This document shows, one piece after another, positions 1 to 10,418 of a DNA stretch of 64,000 nt. This stretch comes from Variovorax sp. YR216 (GTDB lineage: Bacteria; Pseudomonadota; Gammaproteobacteria; Burkholderiales; Burkholderiaceae_C). The notes beneath the pieces were generated by a model that was not told the origin of the DNA, searched no databases, and saw only the letters and a program-made list of their open reading frames with translations. The position numbers and the translations under genes are program-made. The stretch covers positions 186,001-250,000 of the forward strand of contig NZ_FNRO01000004.1 of assembly GCF_900107745.1 (NCBI RefSeq), in the 5' to 3' direction. Every line of letters begins with the position of its first letter. Within the stretch, counting starts at the first letter, position 1.

Positions 1-1
1 G

Positions 2-757
2 GTGGGCGCTTATGCGGCCGTGCAGGTCATGGCGCGTTTCGATCTGCCGCTGTGGATCGGACTGCTGTTCGCGTTTGCCTTCTGCGGCCTGCTGGGGCTG
101 CTGATCGATTTCCTGGTGCTCAAGCCGCTGCGCGCGCGCAATGCACCACACCTGATTCCGATGATCGCGACCATTGGCGTGGCCATCATCCTGAACAACG
201 GCGTGCAGGGCCTGTTCGGCGCGCAGAACGTGCGCTTCCCGGCGGGCTCGGTGTCGAGCGATTCGCTGAATCTCGCGGGCATTCATCTCACGGCGCTGGA
301 GCTGGGCATCATCCTGCTGTCGTTCGTGCTGATGGCGGTGCTCATGCTGGCGCTCAAGCGCACGCAACTCGGCCGTGCGCTGCGCGCCATTGCTGAATCG
401 CCGAAGGCGGCCTACCTGCTCGGCATCAATGTCGAGGGCCTCTTCTACCTGACCTCGTTCGCCGCCGCCGCGCTGGGCGGGCTCGCGGGCGTGCTGATCG
501 GGCTCTATTCCAACGCGGTGTTTCCGCTCATGGGCCAGCCGATGCTGCACAAGGGCATCGCGGTGATCATCCTCGGCGGCATGGGCGACATCCGTGGCGC
601 GATGCTGGGCGGCCTGTTCCTCGGCTTCGCGGAAGTGCTGTCGGTGGCCTACATCGGCTCGACCATGCGCGACGCGGTGGCGTTCGGCCTGCTGTTCCTC
701 GTGCTGCTGGTGCGGCCCAAGGGACTCTTCGGCACGGTGCAGGAGCGAAAGGTATGA
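2..757 (+). CDS. livH: Branched-chain amino acid ABC transporter permease LivH, 5' partial
   Basis: Inner-membrane permease of a LivHMGF-type importer for leucine, isoleucine and valine or related amides. The visible 251 residues are almost all hydrophobic helices and carry the LivH-like segments MGAYAAVQVM at the start and ILGGMGDIRGAMLGG near residue 190. LivH proteins are usually about 290-310 residues, so some 40 N-terminal residues lie before the window; the GTG at base 2 is probably internal. The stop overlaps the livM start (ATGA at 754), as expected for a translationally coupled operon. The true substrate cannot be read from the permease. Confidence 0.9.
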   Translation: MGAYAAVQVMARFDLPLWIGLLFAFAFCGLLGLLIDFLVLKPLRARNAPHLIPMIATIGVAIILNNGVQGLFGAQNVRFPAGSVSSDSLNLAGIHLTALELGIILLSFVLMAVLMLALKRTQLGRALRAIAESPKAAYLLGINVEGLFYLTSFAAAALGGLAGVLIGLYSNAVFPLMGQPMLHKGIAVIILGGMGDIRGAMLGGLFLGFAEVLSVAYIGSTMRDAVAFGLLFLVLLVRPKGLFGTVQERKV

Positions 758-1620
758 CCGCCGTGCTCGAGAATTTCTGGTCGGTCTACAGCAACCTGGT
801 GCTCACGCTGGGCACCAATGCGCTGCTGGCGCTGTCGATCTGGCTCACGCTGTCGTGCGGCATGCTCGCCATGGCGAATGCCGCCTTCATGGGCATCGGC
901 GCGTACACCTCGGCGATCCTGTCGATGAATTACGGCGCCCCCTTCCCGGTCGCGATCGCGGCGGGCATGGCGGCGCCGGCCCTGACGGCTTTCGTGATCG
1001 GCAAGCCGACGCTGCGGCTGTCGGGCGTGTACCTCGCGATGGCGACGCTCGCTTTCGGCGAGGTGGTGCGCATCGTGGTGCTCAATGCCGAGTCGCTCAC
1101 GGGCGGCGCGCTGGGGCTCAACGGCATTCCGCAGGCCACGCAGTGGTGGCACGTGCTGCTCGCCGTGGTGCTGGTGCTGCTCGCGCTGTGGCGGATGCGC
1201 CGCTCCAAGGTCGGCCGCGCCTTCGAGGCGATCAAGGAAGACGAAACCGCCGCCGGCCTGATGGGCATCGACGTCGGCGGCCACAAGATGCTGGCCTTCG
1301 TGCTCGGCGCCGCGATCGCGGGGCTGGCGGGCGTGCTCAATGCGCATCTGACCTTCTTCATCGGGCCGAACGAATACGGCTTCGACCGCGGCGTGGACAT
1401 CCTCACGATGACCGTCCTCGGCGGCATCAACGGGCTGACCGGACCGGTGCTCGGCGGCGTGATCCTCACGGTGCTGCCCGAGGCGCTGCGCGCGTTCGGC
1501 GATTTCCGGCTGGTGGTCAATGGCGTGATCCTGGTGCTGATCGTGCTGTTCCTGCCGAAGGGCATCTGGGACCCGTCACGTTTCCGCCAATGGTTCGGAC
1601 GCAAGGGAGCGACGGCATGA
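754..1620 (+). CDS. livM: Branched-chain amino acid ABC transporter permease LivM
   Basis: Second membrane subunit of the same importer, 288 residues with about eight to ten hydrophobic helices. It has the family segment around VFEAIKEDETAAGLMGI-like residues 150-170 (here FEAIKEDETAAGLMGID), the cytoplasmic coupling loop that contacts the ATPase subunits. The ATG at 754 overlaps the livH stop and is preceded by AGGAG at 741-745, which fixes the start. Its stop overlaps livG (ATGA at 1617). Confidence 0.92.
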   Translation: MTAVLENFWSVYSNLVLTLGTNALLALSIWLTLSCGMLAMANAAFMGIGAYTSAILSMNYGAPFPVAIAAGMAAPALTAFVIGKPTLRLSGVYLAMATLAFGEVVRIVVLNAESLTGGALGLNGIPQATQWWHVLLAVVLVLLALWRMRRSKVGRAFEAIKEDETAAGLMGIDVGGHKMLAFVLGAAIAGLAGVLNAHLTFFIGPNEYGFDRGVDILTMTVLGGINGLTGPVLGGVILTVLPEALRAFGDFRLVVNGVILVLIVLFLPKGIWDPSRFRQWFGRKGATA

Positions 1621-2413
1621 GCGCCACACCGCTTCTTCAGCTCGACGGCGTCTCGCGCCACTTCGGCGGCCTCAAGGTGCTGCAGGAGGTCAACCTCGAA
1701 GTGCCGCAGGGCGGCGTCTTCGGCCTCATCGGCCCCAACGGCGCAGGCAAGACCACGGTCTTCAACCTGACGACGGGCCTGCTGCCGACCACCGGCGGCT
1801 CGATCCGCTTCGAGGGCCGCGACCTCGCGGGCCTCAAGCCCCACCAGATCACGCGCGCAGGCATCGCGCGCACGTTCCAGAACATCCGCATCTTCAAGGA
1901 GATGTCGCTGCTCGAGAACGTGATGGTCGGCATGCACGCCAAGCTGCGCTATGGCGCATTCGGACTCCTGGCGGGCACGGGGCTCTTCCGCGCCGAGGAG
2001 AAGCGGGCGCGCGATCGCGCACGCGAGCTGCTCTCGTGGGTCCGGCTCGATCACAAGGGCGACGACGCGGCCGACAACCTCTCGTACGGCGACCAGCGCA
2101 AGCTCGAACTCGCGCGCGCCCTCGCCACCGACCCGAAGCTGCTGCTGCTCGACGAACCGGTGGCGGGCATGAACAGCACCGAAAAGACCGAACTGATGCA
2201 CGAGATCCGCAACATCGCGGGCCGCGGCTACACCATCTTCATGATCGAACACGACATGCGCTTCGTGATGGGCTTGTGCGAGCACATCGCGGTGCTGAAC
2301 TTTGGCCGCATCATCGCGCGCGGCAATCCCGACCAGATCCGAAACGATCCCCAGGTGATCGAGGCCTACCTCGGCCGCGAGGAAGACGAAGCGACGATCG
2401 AGGGGGTGACGCC

Positions 2414-2417
<4 letters not shown>
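1617..2417 (+). CDS. livG: Branched-chain amino acid ABC transporter ATP-binding protein LivG
   Basis: ATPase subunit, 266 residues. Walker A GPNGAGKTT is at residues 39-47, the signature is LSYGDQRKLELARAL (LivG proteins typically have LSYGQ), and Walker B LLLLDEP is followed by the switch histidine region FMIEHDM. The ATG at 1617 overlaps the livM stop and has GGGAG eight bases upstream. The same frame is open far upstream, but that part is antiparallel-frame noise over livM. It works as a heterodimer with LivF under LivHM. Confidence 0.94.
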
Positions 2418-3136
<719 letters not shown>

Positions 3137-3292
3137 GGCGCGCCACGCCGCTTCGGACGCAGCTGTATAGGGGGAAGTCCTCAAGGCGAGGGCGTGGGCA
3201 CCCCCCGGAAATTTCGCAACAGAGCGTTACCATCGATGGCTTTCGCGCCCGCGCCGGCGCGACGCCAGAGAGACCCGCGTCCGGAGACAAAG

Positions 3293-3832
3293 TTGTCAGC
3301 CTTCCTCAAATTCACACTCGCCGTGGACTGGGTCAGCGCCCAGCTCGGCAAGGTGGCCGCCTGGGCCGTGCTCGCCGCTTCGGTCATCTCGGCCGGCAAC
3401 GCGACCATTCGCTACGGCCTCGATGTCAGCAACAACGCCTGGCTCGAGATCCAGTGGTACCTCTTCGCCGCGACCGTGATGCTCGGCGCGCCGATCGTCT
3501 TGAAGCTCAACGAGCACGTGCGCGTCGACATCCTCTACGGCCGGCTCAAGCGCAACGGCCCGGTCTACGTCGATCTCTTCGGGCTGCTTTTCTTCCTGCT
3601 GCCGGTGATGGGGCTCCTGTTCTGGCTGACCTTCCCCTTCTTCCTCAACATGCTGCGCACCGGCGAGATGTCCGGAAACATCGGTGGCCTGATCCGCTGG
3701 CCCGCCGCGCTGATGATGCCGCTGGGGTTCGGCGCGGTGTTCCTGCAGGGCGTGGCGGAAATCATCAAGCGCATTGCGTATCTGCGCGGCCTGCTCGAAA
3801 TGGACACGCACTACGAGAAGCCGGTGCAATGA
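3293..3832 (+). CDS. dctQ: TRAP transporter small permease (DctQ)
   Basis: Small four-helix membrane subunit of a tripartite ATP-independent periplasmic transporter, which takes up organic acids using the ion gradient. I chose the TTG at 3293 because GGAGA sits at 3282-3286, seven bases before it, and the product (179 residues, MSAFLKFTLAVDW...) has normal DctQ length. In-frame GTG 3194 and ATG 3236 would add 33 or 19 proline- and arginine-rich residues unlike the family. The ribosome-site context CCGGAGACAAA recurs before the binding-protein gene at 7054. It is followed by dctM. Confidence 0.85.
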   Translation: MSAFLKFTLAVDWVSAQLGKVAAWAVLAASVISAGNATIRYGLDVSNNAWLEIQWYLFAATVMLGAPIVLKLNEHVRVDILYGRLKRNGPVYVDLFGLLFFLLPVMGLLFWLTFPFFLNMLRTGEMSGNIGGLIRWPAALMMPLGFGAVFLQGVAEIIKRIAYLRGLLEMDTHYEKPVQ

Positions 3833-3893
3833 GCACCAGACACCAGAGCCACCAGCGCCTCGCCCGCCTCTCGCGCATCGCAGGATAAGAAAA

Positions 3894-5423
3894 ATGCAAA
3901 TGGAAAACTTTGCCCCGATCATGTTCGCGGGGCTGGTCGTCATCATGCTGATCGGGTTCCCGGTCGCGTTCTCGCTGGCCGCACTCGGTCTCTTCAGCGG
4001 CTTCTACGCCATCGAGATGGGCTGGTTCCCGGCCGGCTTCATGGCCAACCTGCCGCTGAACGTCTTCGGCATCCTGTCGAACGAAACGCTGCTCGCCATC
4101 CCGTTCTTCACGCTGATGGGCGCGGTGCTCGAGAAATGCGGGCTCGCCGAGGACATGCTCGACTCGATGGGCCAGCTCTTCGGCCCGGTGCGCGGTGGCC
4201 TCGGGTACTCGGTGATCATCGTGGGCTTCATCCTCGGCGCGATCACCGGCACCGTGGCCGGCCAGGTGATCGCGATGGCGATGATCTCGCTGCCGATCAT
4301 GATGCGCTACGGCTACAACATGCGCTATTCGACCGGCGTGCTGGCGGCCTCGGGCACCATCACGCAGCTCGTGCCGCCGTCGCTGGTGCTGATCGTGATG
4401 GCCGACCAGCTCGGCACCGACGTCGGCCAGATGTACAAGGGCGCGTGGGGTCCGTCGATCCTGCAGGTGCTGATCTTCGCGATCTACACCTTCCTCGTGG
4501 GCCGCATCCGTCCCGACTATGTGCCGGGCGTGCCCGCATCGGCGCGCACGCTGTCGGGCTGGGCGCTGTGGGGCAAGTGCCTGCGCGGCATCATCCCCTC
4601 GGCCATCCTGATCTTCGCGGTGCTCGGGTCGATGGGCGGCCTGCCCTTCATGGACCACGCGATCGCCACGCCGACCGAGGCCGGCGCGATGGGCGCGGTC
4701 GGTTCGCTGATCCTCGCCGCGATCCATCGCCGCCTGAACTGGCAGATGCTCAAGGAAGCCATGGACGGCACCATGCGCCTCACGGCCATGGTGGTCTTCA
4801 TCCTGATCGGCTCGCGCATGTTCTCGCTGGTGTTCCAGGGCGTCGACGGCGCGAAGTGGATCGAGCACATGCTCTCGGGCCTGCCGGGCGGCCAGATCGG
4901 CTTCCTGATCGCGGTCAACATCTTCGTGTTCTTCCTGGCGTTCTTCCTCGACTTCTTCGAGATCGCCTTCATCATCCTGCCGATGCTCGGCCCGGTCGCG
5001 GCCAAGCTGGGCATCGACATGGTCTGGTTCGGCGTGCTGCTGTGCGTGAACATGCAGACCTCGTTCATGCACCCGCCCTTCGGCTTTGCGCTGTTCTACC
5101 TGCGCGGCATCGCCGACACGCTCTTCAAGAACGGCGCGCTGCCGCGCAAGATCGAGTCGCGCGACATCTACCTCGGCGCGGTGCCGTGGGTGGGGCTGCA
5201 GCTGCTGCTGGTCGGCATCGTGATCTTCTTCCCGCAGACCGTCACCGTGTTCCTCGACAAGCAGGTGGTGGTCGACGTGGACAAGGTCCAGCTGGAGATG
5301 CCTGCAGAGCAGAACGAACCCGACACCGGCGTGAACATGGAGGACCCGTTCAACCAGAAGTCCGATCCCGAAGCGCCTGCAACGCCGGACGCCCCGGCAC
5401 CGGGCAGCGACACCAAGCAGTGA
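3894..5423 (+). CDS. dctM: TRAP transporter large permease (DctM)
   Basis: Large transport subunit, 509 residues (ATG 3894 after AGGATAAG; ATG 3900 is an alternative). About twelve hydrophobic helices with the DctM glycine-rich stretches, for example GAITGTVAGQVIAMAMISLP near residue 120 and TPTEAGAMGAVGSL near residue 260. Usual DctM proteins are about 430-450 residues; this one ends with a hydrophilic, acidic, proline-rich tail of about 50 residues (after VDVDKVQLEMP) that the core fold does not need. Its stop overlaps the next gene (GTGA at 5420). Confidence 0.92.
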   Translation: MQMENFAPIMFAGLVVIMLIGFPVAFSLAALGLFSGFYAIEMGWFPAGFMANLPLNVFGILSNETLLAIPFFTLMGAVLEKCGLAEDMLDSMGQLFGPVRGGLGYSVIIVGFILGAITGTVAGQVIAMAMISLPIMMRYGYNMRYSTGVLAASGTITQLVPPSLVLIVMADQLGTDVGQMYKGAWGPSILQVLIFAIYTFLVGRIRPDYVPGVPASARTLSGWALWGKCLRGIIPSAILIFAVLGSMGGLPFMDHAIATPTEAGAMGAVGSLILAAIHRRLNWQMLKEAMDGTMRLTAMVVFILIGSRMFSLVFQGVDGAKWIEHMLSGLPGGQIGFLIAVNIFVFFLAFFLDFFEIAFIILPMLGPVAAKLGIDMVWFGVLLCVNMQTSFMHPPFGFALFYLRGIADTLFKNGALPRKIESRDIYLGAVPWVGLQLLLVGIVIFFPQTVTVFLDKQVVVDVDKVQLEMPAEQNEPDTGVNMEDPFNQKSDPEAPATPDAPAPGSDTKQ

Positions 5424-5893
5424 ACGACAACGGGGCCGAGGCCCCTCCTGCCCCGGACGACACGCCGGTCTCGCTCGAGAGCCCGGCCTATCCGCGCTTC
5501 GTGCGGATCCTCGCGGTCGTCTTCGTGGTCGACCTGATCGCCTTCGGGCTCTGGAGCATCCCTTCGCTCAGCGACGAATCGTGGACCGCCGGCAGCATCG
5601 CACTGTTCGTCCTCGCCGCGTTGTGCATTGCCTGGATGGGCTACTGGATCGTGAACAGCCGCACCCGCCTCGAAGGTGACGAGCTCACGCAGACCTGGCT
5701 CTGGACCAAGCGCGTACGCGCCTCCGAAGTCGCACAGCTCAAGCTCGTGCACTGGCCATGGCTCCAGAGCGTGATCGCGCCGCGCCTTCTCGTGCGCCGG
5801 CGCAATGGCGCAGTGGGGTGGTTCCATTCGGCGGATGCGCGCCTGTTGACGGAGTTCGCGCAACGCGTTGCTGCGCGCAACTTCAGGGACTGA
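5420..5893 (+). CDS. Small two-helix membrane protein, PH-like C-terminal part, unknown function
   Basis: 157 residues starting at a GTG that overlaps the dctM stop, so it is translationally coupled to the TRAP genes. After about 30 hydrophilic residues come two membrane helices (near RILAVVFVVDLIAFGLW and IALFVLAALCIAWMGYW), then a cytosolic part with strand-rich, tryptophan-containing sequence (GDELTQTWLWTKRV) resembling bacterial PH-like domains. I do not recognise a characterised homologue. Position suggests an accessory role with the TRAP transporter, but this is inference. Confidence 0.7.
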   Translation: MNDNGAEAPPAPDDTPVSLESPAYPRFVRILAVVFVVDLIAFGLWSIPSLSDESWTAGSIALFVLAALCIAWMGYWIVNSRTRLEGDELTQTWLWTKRVRASEVAQLKLVHWPWLQSVIAPRLLVRRRNGAVGWFHSADARLLTEFAQRVAARNFRD

Positions 5894-5912
5894 TCGCTCA
5901 GGAACCTCAACG

Positions 5913-5946
5913 AAAAAGGCCCTGCCGTTGCCGGCAGGGCCTTTTT
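5913..5946. terminator. Bidirectional intrinsic terminator between converging TRAP genes
   Basis: Perfect 15-base stem (AAAAAGGCCCTGCCG at 5913-5927 with its complement at 5932-5946) around the loop TTGC. The A-run on one side and T-run on the other make it a rho-independent terminator on both strands, serving the dctQM operon from the left and dctP from the right. Confidence 0.93.
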
Positions 5947-5974
5947 GATCTGGTGCAGTTTTCGGCCGGACCGG

Positions 5975-7054
5975 TTACAGCTTCTGCGCTTGCATGAAGC
6001 GGTCGAAGGTGCCTTCCGTGAAGCGGAACCAGGCATTCTGGTCGGCCAGGAACTTGGCGTAGTCGCCGTACACCTTCTTCCACTCGGGGTTGGTGTTGTT
6101 CAGGTCGTTGTAGATCTGCTGGGCCGACTTGAAGGCCGCGTCCATCACGTCCTTCGAGAAGGGGCGCAGCTTGGTGCCGGAGCCCACGAGCTGCTTCAGC
6201 GCGACGGGGTTGCGCGCGTCGTACTTCGCGGTCATGCCGACGTTGGCTTGCGCGGCGGCGGCCGACACGATCGCCTTGTATTCGGCCGACAGGCCTTCCC
6301 ACGCCTTGGTGTTGATGTAGAAGTCCAGTTGCGGACCACCTTCCCACCAGCCGGGGTAGTAGTAGTACTGCGCGACCTTGTTGAAGCCGAGCTTCTGGTC
6401 GTCATACGGGCCGACCCACTCCAGCGCATCGAGCGTGCCCTTTTCGAGGGCGGGGTACAGGTCCGCGCCGGGGATCGACTGCGGAATCACGCCGAAGGGT
6501 TCGAGCACGCGGCCGGCGAACGGGTTGGTGCGGAACTTCAGGCCCTTCAGGTCGGCGACCGATTTGATCTCCTTGCGGAACCAGCCGCCCATCTGCGCGC
6601 CGGTGTTGCCGCCCGGCAGGTTGTAGATGTTGTACTTGGCGTAGAAGTCGCGCATGAGCTTCAGGCCGTTGCCTTCGTACATCCATGCGTTCATCTGGCG
6701 GGTGTTCAGGCCGAAGGGCACTGCGCAGCCGAGACAGAAGGTCGGGTCCTTGCCGTAGAAGTAATACGGCGCGGTGTGCGCCATTTCGACCGATGCGTTC
6801 TGCACGCCGTCGACCACGCCGAAGGCCGGCATCAGTTCGCCACCGGCATGCACCGAGATCTGGAACTTGCCGCCCGTCATGTCGCTCACGCTCTTCGAGA
6901 AGGTCTCGGCCGTGCCATAGATGGTGTCGAGCGACTTAGGGAAGCTCGACGCGAGACGCCAGCGCACGGCAGCTTGCGCATGAACCGCAGGCGCGATGCC
7001 CGCGGCGAGAACGCCGGCGATGCCTGCGTTTTTGATGAGGGAACGACGATCCAT
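5975..7054 (-). CDS. dctP: TRAP transporter periplasmic substrate-binding protein (DctP), Tat-exported
   Basis: 359-residue binding protein of the DctP family. The ATG at 7054 is chosen because it follows GGAGAC and begins a clear twin-arginine signal (MDRRSLIKNAGIAGVLAAG, then a cleavage site after VHA). The motif FRTNPFAGRVLEPFGVIPQS is the conserved ligand-loop region, and ALEKGTLDALEWVGPYDD matches family members binding carboxylates. It faces dctQM across a shared terminator rather than sitting in the same operon. An upstream in-frame start at 7129 would bury the Tat motif. The ligand is unknown. Confidence 0.92.
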   Translation of the reverse strand: MDRRSLIKNAGIAGVLAAGIAPAVHAQAAVRWRLASSFPKSLDTIYGTAETFSKSVSDMTGGKFQISVHAGGELMPAFGVVDGVQNASVEMAHTAPYYFYGKDPTFCLGCAVPFGLNTRQMNAWMYEGNGLKLMRDFYAKYNIYNLPGGNTGAQMGGWFRKEIKSVADLKGLKFRTNPFAGRVLEPFGVIPQSIPGADLYPALEKGTLDALEWVGPYDDQKLGFNKVAQYYYYPGWWEGGPQLDFYINTKAWEGLSAEYKAIVSAAAAQANVGMTAKYDARNPVALKQLVGSGTKLRPFSKDVMDAAFKSAQQIYNDLNNTNPEWKKVYGDYAKFLADQNAWFRFTEGTFDRFMQAQKL

Positions 7055-7141
7055 TGATTTGTCTCCGGGGCTTGAAAAACGAGAACGCGGCTTGTGGCCG
7101 CGTCGCTGACCAGTCTGGTCAGACACCATTGTAAAAAATGC

Positions 7142-9028
7142 TTACACAACGCCAGGGCGGGTTTTCCCTGCGGAAACCACGCTGTCGAAGCGCTGCGCGA
7201 TGGAGCGCTCGATCCCTTCCGCATCGAGGCCGATGCCCGAGAGCAGCTTCGCGGGGTCGCCGTGTTCGATGAAGCGGTCGGGCAGTCCGAGTTGCAGCAC
7301 CGGCTTCTGCAGGCCTGCTGCCTGCAGGGCTTCGAGGACCGCACTGCCGGCGCCGCCCATGATCGCGCCCTCTTCCACCGTCACGAGCGCCTCGTGCGAG
7401 CCGGCGACCTTGAGCAGCAGTTCGACGTCGAGCGGCTTCGCCCAGCGCATGTTGACCACGGTGGCGTCGAGCGACTCCGCTGCCTTCAAGGCCGGGTAGA
7501 GCAAGGTGCCGAAGGCGAGGATCGCGATCTTGCGGCCTTCGCGGCGGATCTCCCCCTTGCCGAAGGGCAGGCCGTCGAGCGACTGCGGCGGCGTGACGCC
7601 CGCGCCCGAGCCGCGCGGATAGCGCACCGCCACCGGATGGCTCTGCTCGTAGGCGGTGGTGAGCAACTGGCGGCACTCGGCTTCATCGGCCGGACAGGCC
7701 ACGCTCATGTTGGGAATGCAGCGCAGGAACGAGATGTCGTAGGCGCCCGCATGCGTCGCTCCGTCGGCACCCACCAGCCCCGCGCGATCGAGCGCGAACA
7801 CGACCGGCAGGTTCTGGATCGCGACGTCATGAATGAGCTGGTCGTACCCGCGCTGCAGGAAGGTCGAATAGATCGCGACCACCGGCTTGAGGCCTTCGCA
7901 GGCAAGGCCCGCCGCGAAGGTCACCGAATGCTGCTCGGCGATGCCGACGTCGTAGTAGCGCTCAGGGAAGCGCTTCTCGAATTCGACGAGGCCCGAGCCT
8001 TCGCGCATCGCCGGCGTGATGCCGACGAGTCGGCCGTCCTTCGCGGCCATGTCGCACAGCCAGGTGCCGAAGACTTGCGTGAAGGTCTGCTTGGGCGCGG
8101 TCGCGGGCTTGACGAGGCCAACCGCCGGATCGAACTTCGAAGGCCCGTGATAGGCGACCGGATCGGCTTCCGCGAGCTTGTAGCCCTGGCCCTTCTTCGT
8201 GACCACGTGCAGGAACTGCGGGCCGCGAAGATGCTTGAGGTTCTCGAGCGTGGGCACGAGCGAGTCGATGTCGTGCCCGTCGATCGGACCGACGTAGTTG
8301 AAGCCGAACTGCTCGAACAGCGTGGCCGGCACCACCATGCCCTTGGCGTGCTGCTCCAGACGCTTCGCCAGCTCGAAGAGCGGCGGCGCGGCGCGCAGCA
8401 CGCTCTTGCCGACGTTCTTCGCAGCAGCGTAGAAGTTGCCGCTCATGAGTTGCGCGAGGTAGCGGTTGAGCGCCCCCACCGGCGGGCTGATCGACATGTC
8501 GTTGTCGTTCAGGATCACCAGCAGCTTGCAGTCGTCGCACACGCCCGCGTTGTTCAACGCCTCGAAGGCCATGCCGGCCGTGAGCGCACCGTCGCCGATG
8601 ATCGCGACCGAATGGCGGTCCTCGCCCTTCTGGCGCGCGGCAAGCGCCATGCCGAGCGCAGCCGAGATGCTGGTCGACGAGTGCGCGGTGCCGAAGGTGT
8701 CGTACTCGCTTTCGGTGCGCTGCGGAAAGCCGGAGATGCCGCCGAGCTGGCGCAACGTCGGCATGCGGTCGCGGCGACCGGTGAGGATCTTGTGCGGATA
8801 GGTCTGGTGGCCCACGTCCCACACCAGGCGATCGTGCGGCGTGTTGAAGACGTGGTGCAGCGCGACCGTGAGTTCCACCGTGCCCAGGTTCGAGCTGAGA
8901 TGGCCGCCGGTGCGCGAGACGTTGTCGAGCACGCAGGTGCGCACCTCGTCGGCGAGTTGCTTGAGTTGGGCGCGGTCCATTTGCCGCAGCTGGGAGGGGT
9001 CGTGGATGGTGGGGAGCAGCGGAGCCAT
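7142..9028 (-). CDS. dxs: 1-Deoxy-D-xylulose-5-phosphate synthase
   Basis: First enzyme of the non-mevalonate isoprenoid pathway: joins pyruvate and glyceraldehyde 3-phosphate with thiamine diphosphate. At 628 residues it is normal length. Visible are the [19 protein letters not shown] start region, [16 protein letters not shown], the thiamine-binding [16 protein letters not shown], and the transketolase-like middle domain with [15 protein letters not shown]. It starts 15 bases after ispA ends and is cotranscribed with it and xseB. The same enzyme feeds thiamine and pyridoxal synthesis. Confidence 0.97.
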   Translation of the reverse strand: MAPLLPTIHDPSQLRQMDRAQLKQLADEVRTCVLDNVSRTGGHLSSNLGTVELTVALHHVFNTPHDRLVWDVGHQTYPHKILTGRRDRMPTLRQLGGISGFPQRTESEYDTFGTAHSSTSISAALGMALAARQKGEDRHSVAIIGDGALTAGMAFEALNNAGVCDDCKLLVILNDNDMSISPPVGALNRYLAQLMSGNFYAAAKNVGKSVLRAAPPLFELAKRLEQHAKGMVVPATLFEQFGFNYVGPIDGHDIDSLVPTLENLKHLRGPQFLHVVTKKGQGYKLAEADPVAYHGPSKFDPAVGLVKPATAPKQTFTQVFGTWLCDMAAKDGRLVGITPAMREGSGLVEFEKRFPERYYDVGIAEQHSVTFAAGLACEGLKPVVAIYSTFLQRGYDQLIHDVAIQNLPVVFALDRAGLVGADGATHAGAYDISFLRCIPNMSVACPADEAECRQLLTTAYEQSHPVAVRYPRGSGAGVTPPQSLDGLPFGKGEIRREGRKIAILAFGTLLYPALKAAESLDATVVNMRWAKPLDVELLLKVAGSHEALVTVEEGAIMGGAGSAVLEALQAAGLQKPVLQLGLPDRFIEHGDPAKLLSGIGLDAEGIERSIAQRFDSVVSAGKTRPGVV

Positions 9029-9043
9029 GTGCAGTTCTTGTCG

Positions 9044-9964
9044 TTATCGATCGCGATCGACGACCATGTAGGCGAGCGCGCGCAGCGCGCCCGTGTCGGC
9101 CAGCGCGCTGCGATCCAGCGCTTCGAGAGCCTGGGCCAGCAACTGGCGCGCCTGTGCACGCGCGCCGTCGAGGCCGAGCAGTGAAACGTAGGTGGGTTTG
9201 TCGCTTGCAGCGTCCTTGCCCGCGGTCTTGCCGAGCGTTTCGGAATCGGCAATGACATCGAGGATGTCGTCGACCACCTGGAAGGCGAGCCCGACTGCGG
9301 CGCCGTAGTCGCGCAGCGCGGAGAGCGTTTGCGGCGCGAGCGCATGGCCGCAGGCCGCGCCCATCTCGACGCTGCCCTGCAGCAGCGCGCCGGTCTTGAG
9401 GCGATGCATGTTGCGCAGTTCGGCTTCGGTCAGCGCAACACCGACGCTGGCCAGGTCGATCGCCTGGCCGCCCGCCATGCCCTGGCTGCCCGCGGCGCGC
9501 GCCAGCAGGCGGCACAGGGTCGCCTGCACCGCCGGCGAAATGCTGCTGCCATCCGGCGTGAGCAGCTCGAACGCAAGCGCTTGCAAGGCATCGCCGGCCA
9601 GCAGCGCATCGGCTTCACCGAACTTGACGTGCACCGTGGGCTTGCCGCGGCGAAGCACGTCGTTGTCCATGCACGGCAGGTCGTCGTGCACCAGCGAATA
9701 GGCGTGAATCAGTTCGACCGCGCACGCGGCGCGCAACGCCGCTTCGGCATGGCCGCCGACCGCCTCGCTGGCGGCCAGGACGAGCAGCGGTCGCAAACGC
9801 TTGCCGCCATCGAGCACGGCATAGCGCATCGCGTCGCCCAGGAGCACCGGCGCATCCACGCCGACCCATTCGGACAATGCGGATTCGACGCGCGCCAGCA
9901 GAGGCTCGCTCCACGCGGACAGTCGGGCGGCATCCCACCGCGAGGTTTCGCAGGCCGTCGTCAT
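9044..9964 (-). CDS. ispA: Farnesyl diphosphate synthase (polyprenyl synthetase)
   Basis: Condenses isopentenyl diphosphate with DMAPP and GPP to make farnesyl diphosphate. 306 residues with both aspartate-rich motifs: first DDLPCMDND and second DDILDVIAD, plus YSLVHDD upstream of the first. The ATG at 9964 overlaps the xseB stop (ATGA), and dxs follows downstream. The gene order xseB-ispA-dxs is the common proteobacterial arrangement. Confidence 0.95.
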   Translation of the reverse strand: MTTACETSRWDAARLSAWSEPLLARVESALSEWVGVDAPVLLGDAMRYAVLDGGKRLRPLLVLAASEAVGGHAEAALRAACAVELIHAYSLVHDDLPCMDNDVLRRGKPTVHVKFGEADALLAGDALQALAFELLTPDGSSISPAVQATLCRLLARAAGSQGMAGGQAIDLASVGVALTEAELRNMHRLKTGALLQGSVEMGAACGHALAPQTLSALRDYGAAVGLAFQVVDDILDVIADSETLGKTAGKDAASDKPTYVSLLGLDGARAQARQLLAQALEALDRSALADTGALRALAYMVVDRDR

Positions 9965-10227
9965 TCGGCCGTCCAGACCTTGAGGCTGCCCGCGTCGAGC
10001 AGCTTGATCTGGTCTTCGACCGCCTGCAGCTTGTCGCGGCAGAACGCCAGAAGCGCCGCGCCGCGCTGGTAGCTGCCCAGAAGCTGATCGAGCGGCAACT
10101 GCCCTGATTCGAGTTCGTTCACGAGTTGTTCGAGCTCCTGCAAGCCGGCTTCATAGGTGGCCGGCAGCGTGCCGGTGTCGGGCACGGTGGACTCGGCCGG
10201 CTGGGGGGAAGAAGGCACCTTGGGCAT
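9961..10227 (-). CDS. xseB: Exodeoxyribonuclease VII small subunit
   Basis: Small subunit (88 residues) that joins XseA to form the single-strand exonuclease VII. The family core is clear in [22 protein letters not shown], here seen as [14 protein letters not shown] followed by [21 protein letters not shown]. The large subunit XseA is not in the window. It is first in the operon with ispA (4-base overlap) and dxs. The proline-rich first 20 residues precede the conserved helix pair. Confidence 0.93.
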   Translation of the reverse strand: MPKVPSSPQPAESTVPDTGTLPATYEAGLQELEQLVNELESGQLPLDQLLGSYQRGAALLAFCRDKLQAVEDQIKLLDAGSLKVWTAE

Positions 10228-10418
10228 GCGGCGATCGTGGGTGAAACCCTACATTTTAGGGCGGGGGACCCGATTGCATCCCGAAGGGTACAATCCGCGG
10301 TTCTCCGGGCCGGCAGATGCTGACCCATTTTCTTTTGGGGCCGCCGCGCGACGTCGCACGCTTTCAAGGCGGCCATCCGTTCTTCTTTCTCCCTGTGGGG
10401 AGCTTGGTCAGGTCACCC

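Noticed and set aside
3194-3292. Longer dctQ from GTG 3194
   Set aside because: Adds proline/arginine-rich residues and has no ribosome site; the GGAGA-TTG arrangement at 3293 fits better.
5975-7129. dctP start at 7129
   Set aside because: Would place 25 basic residues before the Tat motif; ATG 7054 has a ribosome site and a clean twin-arginine signal.
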